Positions 5,545-5,820 of a stretch of DNA of 5,820 bases are shown here, in pieces (the first letter of the stretch is position 1; every line of letters begins with the position of its first letter). The stretch spans positions 1-5,820 of the forward strand of contig CATYYP010000123.1 of the NCBI GenBank assembly GCA_958415245.1. Direction: 5' to 3'. Origin of the DNA: Schaalia odontolytica. Lineage in GTDB: Bacteria > Actinomycetota > Actinomycetes > Actinomycetales > Actinomycetaceae. A program made the translations under genes and the position numbers. The notes under the pieces are model-generated. The model was given only the letters and a program-made list of their open reading frames with translations. It did no database searches and had not been told where the DNA came from.

Positions 5545-5645
5545 TAAGGTTCCGTTGTCGCGGTATTCGCCGGCGAATGACGCGTAGTGAGCGCGTTGCC
5601 TAACTGTGCACCCCCGCAGCCTCACGGCTGTGGGGGTTGTCTGTT
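5545..5645 (+). ncRNA. Candidate small RNA ending at an intrinsic terminator
   Basis: TAAGGT (5545-5550) is a TAnnnT hexamer inside GGTAAGGTTC, a 10-base word also present at 4248-4257 before the DUF2249 gene. Transcription from about 5557 would run through two small hairpins and end at the terminator near 5645, giving an RNA of about 90 bases with no open reading frame of note. The terminator could equally serve the SRPBCC gene alone, whose stop lies about 100 bases upstream. No -35 or known RNA family is recognised. Confidence 0.2.
5610..5645 (+). terminator. Intrinsic terminator downstream of the SRPBCC gene
   Basis: ACCCCCGCAGCC (5610-5621) pairs with GGCTGTGGGGGT (5626-5637) over 12 bp with one G-U pair and a TCAC loop. 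It is followed by TTGTCTGTT, the most T-rich tail after any hairpin in the window. This is a good Rho-independent terminator for transcripts on the + strand. Confidence 0.85.
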
Positions 5646-5698
5646 GGCGGCGTGGTTCATGGATCGTGAGCTGAGTGTCCGTCCGTGTGTGTCCCCGA

Positions 5699-5812
5699 AA
5701 TTTCGCACGTAATTCCCCCGTGAGTGTTTCAACTTTTGAAGTCAGAACGTTGAAATTCTGCGGTTTCTGGGGTGTTGTTGTGTATGGCCGTCAGGGAATT
5801 ACGTGCGGAATT
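5699..5812. repeat. 19-bp imperfect inverted repeat bounding an AT-rich segment
   Basis: AATTTCGCACGTAATTCCC (5699-5717) and GGGAATTACGTGCGGAATT (5794-5812) are inverted copies with one mismatch (T·G), separated by 76 bases. A core of 14 bp is perfect. A second inverted repeat, TTTCAAC/GTTGAAA (5727-5733, 5749-5755), is nested inside. The segment is AT-richer than the rest of the window and has no gene. It could be paired operator sites, a small MITE-like or palindromic repeat element, or an RNA cruciform. No target-site duplication could be established. Confidence 0.7.
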
Positions 5813-5820
5813 GGTGAATG

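Larger units (their letters stand above)
5508..5820. other. Gene-free right end with structured non-coding DNA
   Basis: No coding region is convincing in these 313 bases on either strand. The left half keeps the high GC of the window and contains a palindrome (ATTCGCCGGCGAAT, 5565-5578), a CGCG-7-CGCG inverted repeat (5581-5595) and a terminator (5610-5645). From about 5695 the DNA is clearly richer in A and T and holds nested inverted repeats (5699-5812). The last three bases are ATG (5818-5820), which could start a gene beyond the window, but no clear ribosome site precedes it. Confidence 0.7.

Overview
The window reads as chromosomal DNA of a high-GC Gram-positive actinobacterium. Strong GC preference at third codon positions, TAnnnT-type -10 hexamers with poor -35 boxes, GGAGG-like ribosome sites and the gene families fit the Actinomycetaceae (Actinomyces/Schaalia type). 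The genus is inference from style and content, not a database match. All six genes lie on the + strand. The only long gene-free stretch is the right end (5508-5820).

Region 1 (1-3610) is a three-gene cluster: a small polytopic membrane protein of the DUF4956 family (141-683), a cytosolic VTC-domain protein of the polyphosphate polymerase superfamily (753-1574), and a large secreted lipoprotein with a Cthe_2159-type carbohydrate-binding beta-helix (1672-3561). A leader packed with three short tandem direct repeats (30-99) precedes it. A perfect 14-bp hairpin (3575-3610) closes it. The same families recur together in other Gram-positives, often with a CotH-family kinase-like protein, which is not seen here. 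The likely theme is synthesis of a phosphate polymer or phosphate-modified product at the membrane, coupled to a polysaccharide-binding surface protein. The actual product is unknown.

Region 2 (3611-5028) holds two single genes with their own promoter-like sequences. One is a RidA/YjgF-family protein (3759-4214) that keeps the catalytic Arg and Glu. The other is a DUF2249 protein (4297-4884) whose N-terminal half is a low-complexity array of Cys-Gly clusters and two near-identical Cys-His repeats, probably metal-binding. A long 17-bp hairpin (4896-4952) follows it.

Region 3 (5028-5820) holds an acidic SRPBCC/AHSA1-like protein (5028-5507), probably translated from a leaderless mRNA. After it come a good intrinsic terminator (5610-5645), possibly ending a small RNA, and an AT-richer non-coding tail with a 19-bp imperfect inverted repeat spanning 5699-5812. 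No tRNA, rRNA, CRISPR array, transposase or integrase gene is visible.

The strongest leads are the VTC/DUF4956/beta-helix module with its repeat-rich leader, the Cys-repeat DUF2249 protein, and the structured 3' tail.
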